A stretch of DNA of 64,000 nucleotides from Fratercula arctica. Lineage: Eukaryota > Chordata > Aves > Charadriiformes > Alcidae. Both the position numbers and the translations under genes were made by a program. The stretch covers positions 56,960,730 to 57,024,729 of the forward strand of contig CANTUZ010000026.1 of the NCBI GenBank assembly GCA_947846985.1, given 5' to 3'. Positions 1-12,433 of the stretch are shown in pieces (position 1 is the first letter of the stretch; each line of letters starts with the position of its first letter). The notes below the pieces were generated by a model. It searched no databases. It saw only the letters and a program-made list of their open reading frames with translations, and had not been told where the DNA came from.

Positions 1-3000
1 TCATCTCAACCCAAGCCATTGGGCAGGGGAGGCATAGTCTCTAGGCTCTCAGTTATTTACTACTTGCATCGCTACAACTCCCCCACTCCAAAACCTTCAG
101 TCCATCGCTGGGTCAGTCAGCAATTTTTCTTTTTCCTCTCAGGCTGCTTCTGTTTCTGCACCCTTGCCTGTGCTTGGTAAAGGCAGCAGTGGAAGCTGTA
201 AAGCATTGCCAGCAGAGAGTCTGATTCTTTTTTGTGGATGCATTTCCACCTGAAGGAAGGGTAGCTCTCTTCTGCTGGACTCTCATGCGCTTTTCTTTCT
301 ACACTGGGCAATGCAACTACAGCTTTCTCTCACTAAGCATTTTGTAATGCAAAGGTGGCCCTGAACAACATTCTCATCTCACTCCTCATGAAGTATATAC
401 AAAATATTGCCTAAACAGTCTCCTTTCTTGAGATTTACTTACATCAACTCAAGCACTGTTGCATACTTCAACTTTGGGTTTCCACTTGTTTTAGTGGATC
501 CTAGAGTTTCCACTAACATCGATTTCAAGCTCCCCCTGCATAGTCATATGCCACTACTGCTTGGGCAGCACGCACTTACCAGTTTATCTTGCCCGTTTTG
601 TCCTTCTCACACCTTCCCTTGCTCCAGCACAGGCTCCCCACGGCTATGGTTCCCGTCACGTGCCCACCAGAGGAAACTCACCCCTTTGCAGTGGTTTCAC
701 AGGTTTCATGGAGTGGGGAACGAGGACACAGTGCACCAGATTCACTGCTGCTTGGTGGGGAAAGATGCTGAAATGTGGCTTCACAGCGCAAATTGGGAGG
801 GTAATGCGAACTTTTCCATTCTGGCAATAAAAAGTGTGAAAATTGTGAGCAATATGGAAATAAAATGTTGTATTCCCCAAGCAGGGAACTGGGTCATATT
901 AAATTTACACATTAGGAATCAACCGGCCTTGATGGCAGATGAAGTGTTCCTGCTTCATAAATAAAGTAACATGCACCACTGCACAAATGGCTGAAAACAT
1001 GTTTCCTTGCTCTGTTTTTGGGGCCCAGTTTCCCATAAAACCTGAACAGCCTGACTAGTACCAACGGCAAAAGCAGAGCTGGAGGACATGATGACAGAGG
1101 GGATAGCAGAGCAGCAACCTTATAAACAACGTGTGTGCAGTCTTGTTCACACAAGCTCTCTCTTAGGAGCAGTGATGTTCTCCTACTTGTTGAGAGCACA
1201 GCCTCCAGCAGGACATGGATCTGACAACTGGCTCTGTTGAGCATGAGGACTTTCTTCTTTCCTACAGTTTCTAAGGGAAAACTGAGGCCAGCCTGTTCGC
1301 CATCAAAATGTAGTCACTTTGGGAAGTTTGTTTTGGAAGGAAATAAAATAAAAATCACAAACCAATCACTGTGGCATTTTTAAAAAGAAATGCTTTTGTG
1401 TTCTGGGTGAATGATGGTATCTTGCATTTTAAGTACACAACTACCAAATTGGATAATATGTTTCAATGAACTAAGGAAACACCAGTCTAGTGTCTCACCT
1501 CTTGGGGAAGCTTTGTTTGGAAGGGCAGTTTGATAGGGAGAACAGGATGAGGGCAAGGGAGAAAATAACGAGCACCCTGGAAACAGGGAGACATGCTGGA
1601 CAGCACTCCGTGCAGAAGCTCTGTATGCCTGGGTACCACTGTCCTCCAGGGTGCCTCCCAGTACCCTAGAGATGTAAGCTCCAGCCACAGGCATCATCTC
1701 CTTCCATGAATCTCTTCCAAACCCATCCCACTTTCTAGCATAAGGTGATTTCCAGAGATTTTAAACCGTTCTATTGCCACCTAGAAAATTCCCTTCTCTG
1801 CCAGGAGATGAGGGGAACCAGTTTCTTACCAGCTCCAGTAAAAGTCCCTGACCTGAACTGGGAATAGCCCCTCAAGGTTTAAGAAACAATGTCATTTCCA
1901 TAGATGGATTTCATCAGCTCCTGTGGAGAAGAGCCAAGGTGAGCAAGCTCCGCTGCATGGCTGAACCGTTGCACTCCTGTGCAGTCCTGGGTGTGTGACC
2001 ACTCCCCTAGTCTAGATGCACAAGCCACACACTTACAGATGAAGCTCCTCATCTCCCAGTTTGTACAGTGCAACATTGATGGCAACAGAGTTGGGGCGAA
2101 ATTATGCAATGTAGAAAATTCCTTCTCCGTGTTCTAGTTCTGTTGCTAGCTTGAAGAGACAGAAACCACACAAGTGAGCAAAACTGGGAGCAAAGCTGTA
2201 TGCAAGCCATATAAACACTTATTATCTTTTGGGGGTCACGTATTTAATCTCACTGCTGAAGCTCTGCTAGCATACGAGCTTTGGTTAGTTAAGCATTTTC
2301 AGTTACTTAATTTGGCTTGGGTTAAATTTAAGGTTTAAAGAATAAAGGGAATGTACAATACGGACAAACCATAACTAAATGCTGCCATAGCTTCAGATGA
2401 GATTAATTTTTAATTTGAGTTAGCAATACTGAATTAATAGGAGGCCTATGAACACTCTCAAAACTTGAGCGATGCTTTCTTCCTGTTGAACCTCCTCCTC
2501 CTGCTTCCAAATGGCTCCCTAAAAACACCACATGAATTTAAACTTCATGCAAAAATCAGGGGACTAAAATCAGTCCAAGATGTGTGCTGTGTCCTGTTCC
2601 TCAGTAAGGTTTTAATGCATAGGAAAGCGGACAGCTGCTGGAAATTGGTGTCACATCCAATCACTGCAGCATGCTTAGAACATCCCAGCACAGAGGGGAC
2701 AGAGAAAGGAAATGGACTCAGACACCTGAAAATTGTGCTACAAGCAATTGGGAAGTAACAGTTTCTTTGTGTGGTTTTATCCTACGTTAACTGGGAGTAG
2801 AGCTGTAATTATCTCTATGAAGTCTTAATATTTTTAGAACAGGAATAGAAAAGTAGAAGCTTAATCATCCTTAAAATGACATTCTTTTTCCTCAAGGACT
2901 TTCCAGAAGTCCTGCAATATATCTGAAGGTAGCCAGCAGATGTATTGCAGTACTATCAAATGTTCTCAATATTTTGTATGTCAAAAGATATCTTCACAGG

Positions 3001-3427
3001 CTCCAGCCACGGCTAAAACCTGTCTTTCCCAGAGGGACCAGATGTCTCTGCTTGAAATCAATTGCTCTTTGCAGCACATCATTCTTTGGGAAATTTGGTG
3101 GGAAATAAATTCTCTGTCCCACAATTTCAATACATCAGAGCAATCACACATTAGAAAGTTCTGCCTCAGTTTCAGAGGATCGCATACTGCTTATGAACAA
3201 GAGTATTCCAGTCTATTTCAGGTTATATTACTGTTTTGCAAACCCATGTGATTGGACTGTAAGGTGTCTCTAGGGCTTTGAGACACAGTGACCCTTACCT
3301 GGTAAGGTATTTCTAGGACTTTTATAATTATCTTGAAACTGAAATTACTTCCCAAAGCAGAGTCAACAGAAGTAAGTACATAATTATGAAGCTGTGGTGA
3401 TATCAGAAGCAGCCTATTTCTTCTTTT
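1..3427. other. Unassigned single-copy DNA, no gene seen
   Basis: I see no gene, RNA gene or recognisable repeat here. The longest open frame (about 407-964, +) has no start in good context, no recognisable domain, and an amino-acid make-up that looks like translated non-coding DNA. Shorter frames on both strands are of the same kind. Base composition is mixed, with no long simple repeat. Confidence 0.6.
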
Positions 3428-3463
3428 GACACTTATTTCTTTCGACACCTATTTCTTTCGTTC
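3428..3463. repeat. Short 16-bp tandem duplication at CR1 5' junction
   Basis: Two direct copies of a 16-bp unit (GACACYTATTTCTTTC) lie at 3428-3443 and 3444-3459. They are followed by GTTC and then GACACTG, where CR1 homology starts. The two units differ at one base. The unit begins with GACAC, the same bases that open the CR1 body, so the duplication and the insertion junction share microhomology. Confidence 0.8.
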
Positions 3464-4505
3464 GACACTGTCTCCCACAGCATCTCCATAGGGAAGCTTA
3501 GGAAGTGTGGGTTGGATGAATGGACAGTGGGGTGGATAGAAAACTGGTTGAAAGACAGAGCTCAGAGGGTTGTGATCAGGGGCACAGAGTCTAGCTGGAG
3601 GTCAGTGACAAGTGGTGTTCCCCAGGGGTCAGTACTGGGTCCAGTCCTCTTCAATATATTCATCAGTGACCTGGATGAGGGGACAGAGTGCACCCTCAGC
3701 AAGTCTGCTGATGACACAAAGCTGGGAGGGGTGGCTGACACAGCAGAAGACCGTGCCGCCATACAGAGAGACCTGGACAGGCCGGAGAATTGGGCAGAGA
3801 GGAACCTTATGAAATTCAACAAGGGCAAGTGTAGGGTGCTGCACCTGGGGAGGAACAACCCCATGCACCAGGACAGGTTGGGGGCTGACCTGCTGGAGAG
3901 CAGCTCTGTGGAAAGAGACCTGGGAGTCCTGGTGGACAACAGGATGACCATGAGCCAGCAATGTGCCCTTGTGGCCAAGAAGGCCAATGGCATCCTGGGG
4001 TGCATCAAGAAGAGTGTGGCCAGCAGGTCGAGGGAGGTCATTCTCCCTCTCTCCTCTGCCTTGGTGAGGCCGCACCTGGAGTACTGTGTCCAGTTCTGGG
4101 CTCCCCGGTTCAAGAAGGACAGGGAACTGCTGGAGAGGGTAGAGCAAAGGGCTACCAAGATGATGAGGGGACTGGAACATCTCTCTTATGAAGAAAGGCT
4201 GAGGGATTTGGGTCTCTTCAGTCTGGAAGAAAGACGGCTGAGGGGTGATCTTACCAATGCTTATAAATACTTAAAGGGTGGGTGTCAGGAGGATGGGGCC
4301 AGGCTCTTTTCAGTGGTGCCCAGTGACAGGACAAGAGGTAATGAGAAGGAACTTCTTTACTTTGAGGGTGGCAGAGCACTGGAACAGGCTGCCCAGAGAG
4401 GTGGTGGAGTCTCTGTCTCTGGAGACATTCAAAACCCACCTGGACGCGTTCCTGTGCAACCTGCTCTGGGTGACCCTGCCCATGGCAGGGGTTTGGACTA
4501 GATGA
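3464..4505 (+). pseudogene. CR1 reverse transcriptase remnant (ORF2 C-terminal part)
   Basis: The frame is open from 3464 to about 4501 and encodes the C-terminal half of a CR1 ORF2 protein, which in full copies makes cDNA from the element RNA. Numbering from the TTG at 3512, [10 protein letters not shown] lies at residues 35-44. The catalytic box reads SADD at residues 65-68 (3704-3715): both aspartates are kept, but the residue usually aromatic (F or Y) is Ser. Further CR1 hallmarks follow: [28 protein letters not shown] and [14 protein letters not shown]. At about 4340 the protein changes frame: RTRGN is followed by a non-CR1 reading, while the expected [21 protein letters not shown] continues in frame from 4341. 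A stretch of about 40 bp normally found between these blocks is missing, so a deletion explains the shift. The N-terminal endonuclease part and the start of ORF2 are absent, so no functional protein can be made. Confidence 0.93.
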
Positions 4506-4554
4506 TCTCCAAAGGTCCCTTCCAACCCCTACCATTCTGTGATTCTGTGATTCT
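3464..4554 (+). mobile_element. CR1 LINE, 5'-truncated, 3' end intact
   Basis: This is a non-LTR retrotransposon of the CR1 clade. It starts inside the reverse transcriptase region of ORF2 and runs through the 3' untranslated end. The 3' terminus has the typical CR1 block (GATGATCTCCAAAGGTCCC, CTTCCAACCC) and ends with tandem ATTCTGTG units at about 4534-4553. 5' truncation is normal for CR1 copies made by target-primed reverse transcription. No poly-A tail is expected or seen. The coding part is still open over most of its length, so the copy is moderately young compared with the other CR1 pieces in this window. It is the longest and best-preserved transposable element here. Confidence 0.95.
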
Positions 4555-6003
4555 CTTTGCAATATTTTGTTTCCCTTCCTTGTAATAACATTGCATGTTT
4601 CAGACCCTAATATCTCTGAAGCCTCCTTTTGCCTAATCCAGTTATGAGGAAATAATATTGAAAACCTTGTCTTTGTTTGAATAAAAATAACTTCTGCCAA
4701 AAATTCCAACATGAGGACTAATGAGCTAAGAACACAGTTGAAGTACCTCCCTGCTAGCTTGTAGAGCCAACGCTCTCTTAAATATAGCAGGGAGCTAAAT
4801 TTGCTCACACTGAGCTCCATCCTGCCTGCAACTAGGCAGAATGCAGATTTAGATAATCCCATCCTCTTGTGCTATGGAAATACATGGGCTGACAGACGTC
4901 AAATCAACCTCAGTGGAAACTCAGGAAAAGGAAGCAAAGGCTTTGTGTCGCACAAGCAGTATATCAATGAACAGTGACCAAGGCTGAAATGAAGTTGTTC
5001 CTCTACAGCTGCCTTGAAGAAATGCAGACCTGGAAATGCTAAGGAACAAACTGGGAAAGTCCAAAGTCAGCTTACCAGTAATGTCAAAAAGCACTGAGCT
5101 GGGCTTAGCATCTTCCAATGAGGTATTTTACAGCATCCTGCCTATCTCTCACAGTATTTCTGTACTGCCACGGCTGTGTTTTCACATGGGTATAAGCTGA
5201 ATGAGCTTTCAACATATTAACTCATCTCAAGTTGGCAGCCTAAAGGCAGGAACATAAAGTTAGTAATGGATAACTTACACTGCATCTTGGGATATCTTAG
5301 TTGCATGGTTAGTTTTATTTGTGCAAAGAATGGATTTCCTAAGTCCTGCTGAGAGCCAGGCTTTTAAGGCAGCAGTTTCAACTTTTGTGATTTTATCACA
5401 GGTCTCTGCAGATTTGTTTATTCTCCCTCAGGCCTCAGCTGCTGGTATTAAAGAGGAAAATCTCCACTTCCATTTTGAAGCAGATGTAGCCCTGAGAGTT
5501 GACAAGAAGAGCCACCACCGCAAAGGCTCTGTGGGTAGCACTGAGAACAGGGGCTGATATCCATGAGGAGCCCAGGCCCCTGCCCTTCTTCCCAGTCCCT
5601 CCAATGCCGCCTATGATTAAAATGGCAAGGCCTGCATTAACTTCTGCAGCTAAGTTTTTCATTTTTATAGATTCCCATAAGTCTTCTGCCTGGGACTTCA
5701 TAGGCTTGCCAAGCAGTGCTGAAAGTGAAAGTTTGGCTCTAGCAGTTTGAGAGCTGCAACCTCAGGCTATATGATTTAACAATGCTATTAATTTTTGAAA
5801 GGCAGAGAAATCTATTTCTTTATTTCTTCACAACAGATTATTCCTTCAGCCCTTACCCACCAGTTTGCTAAGCTGGAAAGAAAGCACTGAAAACCCAAAG
5901 AAAGCACAAATGTTACATCAGCACAGCATTAAGTTTCATTAAGTTCTTAATTGCATCAAATAATTAAAGTTCTCTTGCTCTTCTCCTGTACTTTTCATCA
6001 GTA
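4555..6003. other. Unassigned single-copy DNA
   Basis: This is A+T-rich sequence with no recognisable gene or repeat. Short open frames around 5321-5750 occur on both strands and lack any domain or repeated family pattern. Confidence 0.55.
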
Positions 6004-6150
6004 AATCTCAAAGTATTTTATAAAGGAGGTCAGTTTCATTATCTTCTCTTTGAAGAAGGGAAAATGAAGGCTTAGGCAGGGGGAATTGCTCATCACAAGG
6101 CCAGTGGCAGGGGCTGGATTTGAAATAGAACATTCCAACGTTGCAGTCTC
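6004..6150 (-). repeat. MIR-type SINE (amniote MIR), minus orientation
   Basis: The stretch matches the complement of the MIR core region in order: CTCAAAGTATTTTATAAAGG, then AGGTCAGTTTCATTATC, a degraded 'fraction-like' purine block (GGGAAAATGAAGGCTTAGGC), a 'GCTCATCACAAGGCCAGTGG' block corresponding to the MIR core, and GGGCTGGATTTGAA. All blocks keep the spacing known for the amniote MIR consensus. MIR SINEs are tRNA-derived and spread by L2-type LINE machinery in early amniotes, so this copy is very old. The flanks are too eroded to show target-site duplications. Confidence 0.75.
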
Positions 6151-6324
6151 TGTTAAAAGATACCATCTTCACCACAACAAAATCACCTCTGCAATATATT
6201 ATTCCAAAATTGTACAATATGCACAAAAACACACACATATATATGTATGTAATATCTCAGGACCCTGTGAAATTTGATCACTCCCTTCACGTCTTCTGCA
6301 TTTTTTATTAAATCAAAGTGGCTG

Positions 6325-6445
6325 GGTCTTCATAGCATTGAACTGGCTTGTAGGAAAAATGGGTTCAAATTCCATTTTGTTCACTGATTTCTGGTTAATC
6401 CTGAAAAAACTTATTTTTCTATATTTTAAAAGCATGATTTCCCCT
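6325..6445 (+). repeat. Probable second MIR-like SINE, plus orientation
   Basis: The order of blocks resembles MIR in the direct orientation: GCATTGAACTGG, then GGGTTCAAATTCC, then CACTGATTTCTGG, a degraded 'cttaacct'-like part, and a TTTTAAAAG stretch near the end. The match is weaker than that of the copy about 200 bp upstream, which faces the other way. It could be chance similarity helped by low complexity. Confidence 0.45.
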
Positions 6446-8977
6446 ACTGCTAATTTGAGCCTGAATTAATCTTCACTTTTGGGTAAGAAATTTAGAGATT
6501 TCCTGAAAAAATTCCAAATGAAAGCTAGGATATGCTCCTTAATGCTTGTTCCAGTTGAAAGTTTAATAATATATATTTATAACTTTTAAGATTTCAAGGA
6601 GAGCAAAGCTGTAAAACATTAAATTAGCTATTTTAAATGAGCCAAGAAACAGCTGCTACATCATGCTTGTACTTTTGCTTTGTAAATTCTTTTCCAGTAG
6701 AATTGTCTGCATTCAGGATTACCACTGGAACTGATTCACTCTGTACAGAAGATCACAGCTACCTCTAAGGGAGTTGGAAGACATTTCTTAGTACAGAAAA
6801 TACATTTTATGCATCCATTCATGGAATACTGAGACATTTTTTGACATTTTGCTAAGAGGAGCAATAATTTTCCTTCTCTAAAATCACATTTCTGTAAGAG
6901 AATCTTCAGAAAAAGTTACTGCTTTGGCACCATACCTAAAAGGAGAGTATATTGTATTGAATTATGGGAGCTGCACAGCGGTTCCTATCTTAAATTCACC
7001 ACATGCTACCTGTGTGGTCTTCAGAGATTGCTTTGGTGTCCTCTGTCTCTCACTTCCATTCATCCTGTCTCCTGCTTACATGCAAAAGGTCTCCTATGAT
7101 CCGGACCGTCTCACGTAGCTTTGTAGAATAGATGTCTCAAGAGGGACTTAGTCCTCCTAAAATTAAGTGTGCTGCATTGTAGGTAACCACAGATGAGCCA
7201 CCTAGAGAATTCACAGTATGCATTGTCACGTACAGCAGTGCAAGATGATAAAAAACAAGGCAGAGCAGGACAGGAAAATTTGGTGTTTTCCCCCAGATAT
7301 TGACACATGTTAATGCATATACTGTTTTTATCTTTCAGAGATGTTTCTGTACGCAAAATTCCCCTCCCTTATAGATAAGCAATTAGAAGGAGTGAACAGT
7401 ATTCAGAAGTGTTCTTTCAGTGCATGCATTTACTTCATTCTGAAGTTCTGGGGGTCTAATAAAGTCTGTGGTGTAACAGAAGAGTATTCCTGGCTTGGAA
7501 TTCTCAACAGTTCGGGGGAAATGCTAGGGACTAGATGTGGCTTTCCCTGTGATATTTTTAATGTTAGTTGTACCCACTAGCAGAAGGATTCAGTTATGCG
7601 GGCTGCTTTCTCTTCTTAACTGTTCTTACAAGTCTCCTGTAAAGAGGGTGAAGCCTGCAGTTCCAGCAGCATCTACTGCTGACAACAGATAAAGGGAAAA
7701 CTACTTTTCTGGAATTCATCCTTGCTTTTAATCAAAGACAGAGACATTCACAACACCAAGGACAAAGCTATACCAGGACTTCCTGATAGAGCTAAGAATA
7801 AATATTTCTGAGTTGTAAATTTAAATAGACATTGGACTATCACAAGTTAGCTTGTCCCTTGCTGGAAAGCGAATGTACCAATTTCTGCAAGATGCTATGG
7901 GCACCTGTGGCTCCTCTCTTTGCCAGTAGATGAAGTGAAGGTTCTTTGTGCCAACTATTTAAGTCAAATACCTGGTTTGTGTTGCCTCCAGGGTGGCCAA
8001 GGCATTGTGAAGTAAAACCTGAATTACATTTCCAGTTGTAGAGGTGCAGCACAAATGGTAACTGGAAGACAGAGTTGTCCAAGTGAGAAAAAAAAAATTG
8101 ATACAGTGGCATGTGATAATGTACTAATGGATAGTAATTTTTTGAAAGCTGTTGCAATTCTGCAGCAAAATGATGCTTCAGAGCTTCACCTTTCTTTGAA
8201 GAGTTTTTTACTGTTTGAAAGATAGGGAAATGTAGATTTCCTTTAGAGAACCGCGCAATCAGATATTGACTAGTGGTTTTGATCCAGAGGTAAGTCCAGG
8301 CATAGAAAAAAAAAAAGTTTTTTGATCTAAGGGCTGTTTCTATTTAATGCAATATTTCAATCAGAGTTTTGATTTTCAGCTGAAAAAAAGTGAAAGTTAC
8401 AAGAAAATTCACTCTGTTTTAAAGAATAAAGAGGACACTGAATGCTAAATCCTGTCAATTTCCAGTAACATTTAATTTTATTCTTATTATTTAAACTGTT
8501 TGCCTGGTTTGATAAGGTCTTTTAGACAGAGGGAGAAAATCACTGCTTTACTAACTTTACCTCTGACAGTTTTTTCAATGCACTTAATGATTATAGCATT
8601 CAGGTGTGTCCTGTTGTTTTCGTAATTGAATATGTGGTATATGTCCAGATTGTGTCTTACACAGTCAGTGAATCATGAGTCATAAATATAATCGGTATTT
8701 TATATCTTCCTTTAACTTACTTTATTTTAAAAAGCCATACGATATGTACTCAATTTTCCCATAGAGTGAGATAGTCATGCCTAGGAAACTGAAAATGTAC
8801 CTTAAGAACGTATCCTGGAACCCATACCTGAAGTATTAGGAATATACGGAAAAAGTAACAAGTCTTTGTAAGGCTCCTATCAGTGCATATGTATCGAATA
8901 CTCCTATACTGAGACCCCCACTGGCTTGCAGGGACACATATTCTTTTCACCATTTTGTGAAATATGGTAATGTTAGT
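6446..8977. other. Unassigned single-copy DNA
   Basis: A+T-rich sequence without a recognisable gene. Open frames such as 7840-8157 (-) and 7341-7580 (+) have no domain or start context that supports coding. Confidence 0.55.
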
Positions 8978-9098
8978 GTTTTGGGGGTTTTTGTTTGTTT
9001 GTTTGTTTGGTTGGTTGGTTTTTGTTTGTTTTTTTTTGTTGTTGTTTTTTTTTGTTGTTGGTTTTTTTGTTGTTGTTGTTTTTTGGTTTTTGTTTTTT
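8978..9098. repeat. T/G-rich simple repeat (GTTT)n-(GTT)n
   Basis: Interrupted GTTT, GGTT and GTT units with poly-T runs extend over about 120 bp. On the minus strand this reads as a Lys/Asn/Thr-rich frame, which is an artefact of the repeat. Confidence 0.95.
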
Positions 9099-12000
9099 AA
9101 AGAGTTGATGGCCAAAAGGGACATAATTTAGCTCTGAATTACCTGTCTCCTGTTCATGGTACTTTTCCGCATGTCAAAAAACATAGAAGTAGGCTCTCCT
9201 ATTTATTTTTTTTCTAATCATCATTACACTTGAATGAAACTCTAAATGCAATGCAAAAGAAAAGAAGCTAGTGCATGGGTGATGAAAAGAAAGAAACCAC
9301 GGTCTGAAAATCTGTGACCTTCAGAAATTGTCTATGGTTGACAAAGTAGAAGAACACAGAACAGAATCACGGATACCTGAATTCCTACAGTAAAAGTATG
9401 GGAGATGGATTTTGCGTATCTACATGGATAGCAATCATATTGCCATAGTGATGTCCACATTTCAGTTACTCAGGATCAGAAACAGGAGAAAACATTGACA
9501 GCATCATACGATGCAAATGAGATATAAATTTTTACATGTTTTTAAAATTCATTTTTAGATAAACCTCCCCATGATCTTTCTTTTTCATTGTATATATTGG
9601 ACAAGGAGGAGCAAAGCATTGGCAATAAAAAAAGACAAGACCTAAAATGTGGCATAAATGATACACTTATTCCAGCTACTCTGTAATGGAAAGGCATACG
9701 GAAACCATTTGGGGATTTAAACAAAAAACAAGTCAGTATGCAAAATCCATACACAGACTATGCTACCAGTGGCATTTCAGCTGGATATATACATCAGTAA
9801 AATGAACTTTTCAGACTTTCTGAATATATATGTGCAGATAAAAACTCTTGCATGGTGAGCAGGACTTGGTATTTAAACAAACATGTTCTTAAAAAAGCCT
9901 GAAAAGTCCAAACTTTAATTCCAGATATGTACTGTAATATAAGGGAAACATTAAACAAAGCAGCCTTGGGCTTCAGCTAATTGCTTGCCTTAGTATTTCT
10001 ACTAACTAAACTCTGTTTCATGTGTACTTGACAATATGTTTTAGTTTGGTTTGTGCCTGTGTCCTTCAATGCTGTCTCAGTCAGGGCTAAGGCTGAACCA
10101 TATTCCTGTTTTGATGACTGTGAAGAGGGACACACACAGCCTTAAAGGGTTAACCTACAATGAAAGACCCAATAAATGTAGTGTGGAGAAAATGGAAATA
10201 TCAAGATTCCTCTACTGTGATTTGAAAGCATGTGTTACTCACAGATTTTTGGAAAAAAAACCCGAACTACTTTCTGAAAGAAGTCCCTTGATACAAATGC
10301 TTAGGACTAAGCCTTTTGATAAAAAAAAAAAAACCCAAAACCTGGTGTATCCTATTGTTTTATTCTCTGCTTGGGTAGCCTAAACAGAAACACAGGCAGA
10401 TCACTTCAGGGCTGTGTACACCACAGGGGCCCATAGCAGACACAGAGATGTCCCAGTCCTATGGCACTATGTCCTGGTCCTATGTTGAGCATATGGACTG
10501 TGAGAGACAGTGACAACAGATAAACAAGAGAGAAAGAAGGGGGGAAGAATCAAATGAAACTCTTTATTCCAAAGTACATACCTACTTAGAAATCTGCCTA
10601 GTTAGAAATGCCTGCCACATCAAAGTTTGACACCTTGTCTTTTGGATCACACTGCACCAACACAACATCAAATCTAGAAGAGTGCAAAGGAGATCCTCCT
10701 CTACTTGTCCGGAGACAGAAAAATTGTAAAACTGGAATTAGGCACGACTGCAAGAAAGTTGCTCACAAGATAAAGGGCTGTGTTTGTTGCAAATGTTACT
10801 TAAAATGAATAATTAAACTGACTTCAGACCTGAACTTCCTCCTGCTGAAGTCAAAGACAAGATTTCCGTCAGCTGGCATGGAACAAAAGTAGACTCTGCA
10901 GGCCACATTCAGCATACCTGTGAAGTACATGGTAATATAGCTTAAACACAGAATGTCGTTCACATGATCAAGGTGTCATTGTGTTTTCCTTGTGTGAGTC
11001 AGGGAGACACTTACTGTCATTCAAAGGACAGTCTTTGCACAGAAAGCAGGTAAGTGTAACAGAAGTGATTCTTATATTTGTCTGATTTTTTTTTATTTTA
11101 TTTATGGAAAAAGCTTTCTGAAAAGGGATTTTTTTTTTTGTTGTTTCTCCCCCCAGCTCCCAATGCCCTTATCTGATGGTATCAGAGAAGGCTATCATCT
11201 AATTGTTACTTAAATTAATCGTGTGTTAGTACATTTCAGTTTTCCTTTATAAGCATCATCATCTCTGGTTTTAATGAGCAGTGGCTTTCCACTGATTTTC
11301 CAATCATAACAATTTAATATTGTATTCATTCTCTGATCACTGTAAAAACATGGAATTATACACATGGAGGTAAGAAGGCTAAAAACTCAGGCAGTATTTA
11401 AGAAATGAAGTCCTGTCTCATTCTTAAATAAAATACCTTTTGTGCACATTTGAACATGAATACAGTTAAGCAGAAGCTGCGAGTCTCTGAAAGCAGCCAG
11501 TTTTCTTTCTTACTTTTACATAGTAAAATGTGAAAAGTTTGCAGGGAATGTTTTTTCCTCTTACTTTAAGAGAACCAAAAAAATGAGTTAAGCATTTTGT
11601 CAAGTAGCCATGTAGTTGGGGACTATACCATCTGATCTGAGCAGGCAGCATTTTACTACATGTCTTGCATACCTTACAAAAACCCGACAACAATGACTAA
11701 GGAACCTCCCTTGCAGACAGTGGAAACCAAAAGAGCTATGCTTTTCATGATCTTATTCCAGTCCTCTTTTCATGAACAGACAGTGAGTGCTCTTCAGGAG
11801 AGACACTTTAAAAGTCAAACAGCTTCTAAATGAGTAAGAATGATTTCATTACTTTAAAAATCCAGAAAAGATGATCTTTCATTAAAGAACCAGCACAGGA
11901 ATTTACAATGCTCACCTGAAACTGCTTACAAATATTTAGAAAGTAAACACAGAAGCTGAGTATTCATAAAGAAAAATAAATAAATCAACATCTGTCCAAT

Positions 12001-12123
12001 AAAAAAAAACCAAAGGCCTTCTTTCCTTCTGTCTCTCTCCTTATGTCTTCTCACAGTAGGAAAGACATATTCTCAAATTTTCAATTATGCCAAAAAAGGA
12101 GATACAATTTAAAAAATTCTTCT
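9099..12123. other. Unassigned single-copy DNA
   Basis: No gene or family repeat recognised. A perfect splice-donor-like CAG|GTAAGT occurs at 11047-11055. The only nearby acceptor-like site (ending 11002) would give a 47-bp exon with no coding support. Confidence 0.5.
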
Positions 12124-12203
12124 ATTATGATTATGATTATTATTATTAGTAGTATTAGTATTAGTATTAGTATTAGTAGAAGTAGTAGTAGTAGTAGTAA
12201 TAG
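12124..12203. repeat. Compound trinucleotide/hexanucleotide repeat (ATT/TAG)n
   Basis: Units shift from TTATGA through TTA to TAGTAT and then TAG over about 80 bp. This looks like one decayed trinucleotide array that mutated and re-expanded. The Ser/Ile-rich frame across it is a by-product. Confidence 0.95.
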
Positions 12204-12409
12204 TTTAACAGCTTTCAAACAACTCCAAAACATTGATAATCCTGGAACGTGTGGAGATTATATTGTTGCTACAGTCCCACAGGTTATATGCTCCCACTCC
12301 AAAAGCTTTCAAGAGATAGATGTTGTTTTTTTGTGGTAAAAGAAAAAGAGTCCGTAACCGAAGCTTAATAATAGATATAATAGATGTTTGAGTTTGTTTT
12401 TCTCTCTTC

Positions 12410-12433
12410 TTTTTTTTTTTTTTTTTTTTTTTT
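12410..12433. repeat. Poly-T tract (24 bp)
   Basis: Uninterrupted run of T. No adjacent retrocopy body was found that would make it a poly-A tail of a minus-strand insertion. Confidence 0.95.

Noticed and set aside
407..964. 185-codon open frame on the + strand
   Set aside because: No ATG at its first position, no domain, and amino-acid make-up typical of translated non-coding DNA. Several overlapping frames occur on both strands.
3562..4180. Long minus-strand frames opposite the CR1 reverse transcriptase
   Set aside because: They mirror the real CR1 frame on the + strand and carry no domain.
8750..9124. Minus-strand frame rich in Lys, Asn and Thr
   Set aside because: It is the translation of the GTTT/GTT simple repeat.
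11003..11049. 47-bp block between an acceptor-like and a perfect donor-like site
   Set aside because: Very short, no coding support, and such site pairs occur by chance in tens of kilobases.
12043..12339. Frame with a Ser/Ile repeat
   Set aside because: It is the translation of the ATT/TAG trinucleotide array.
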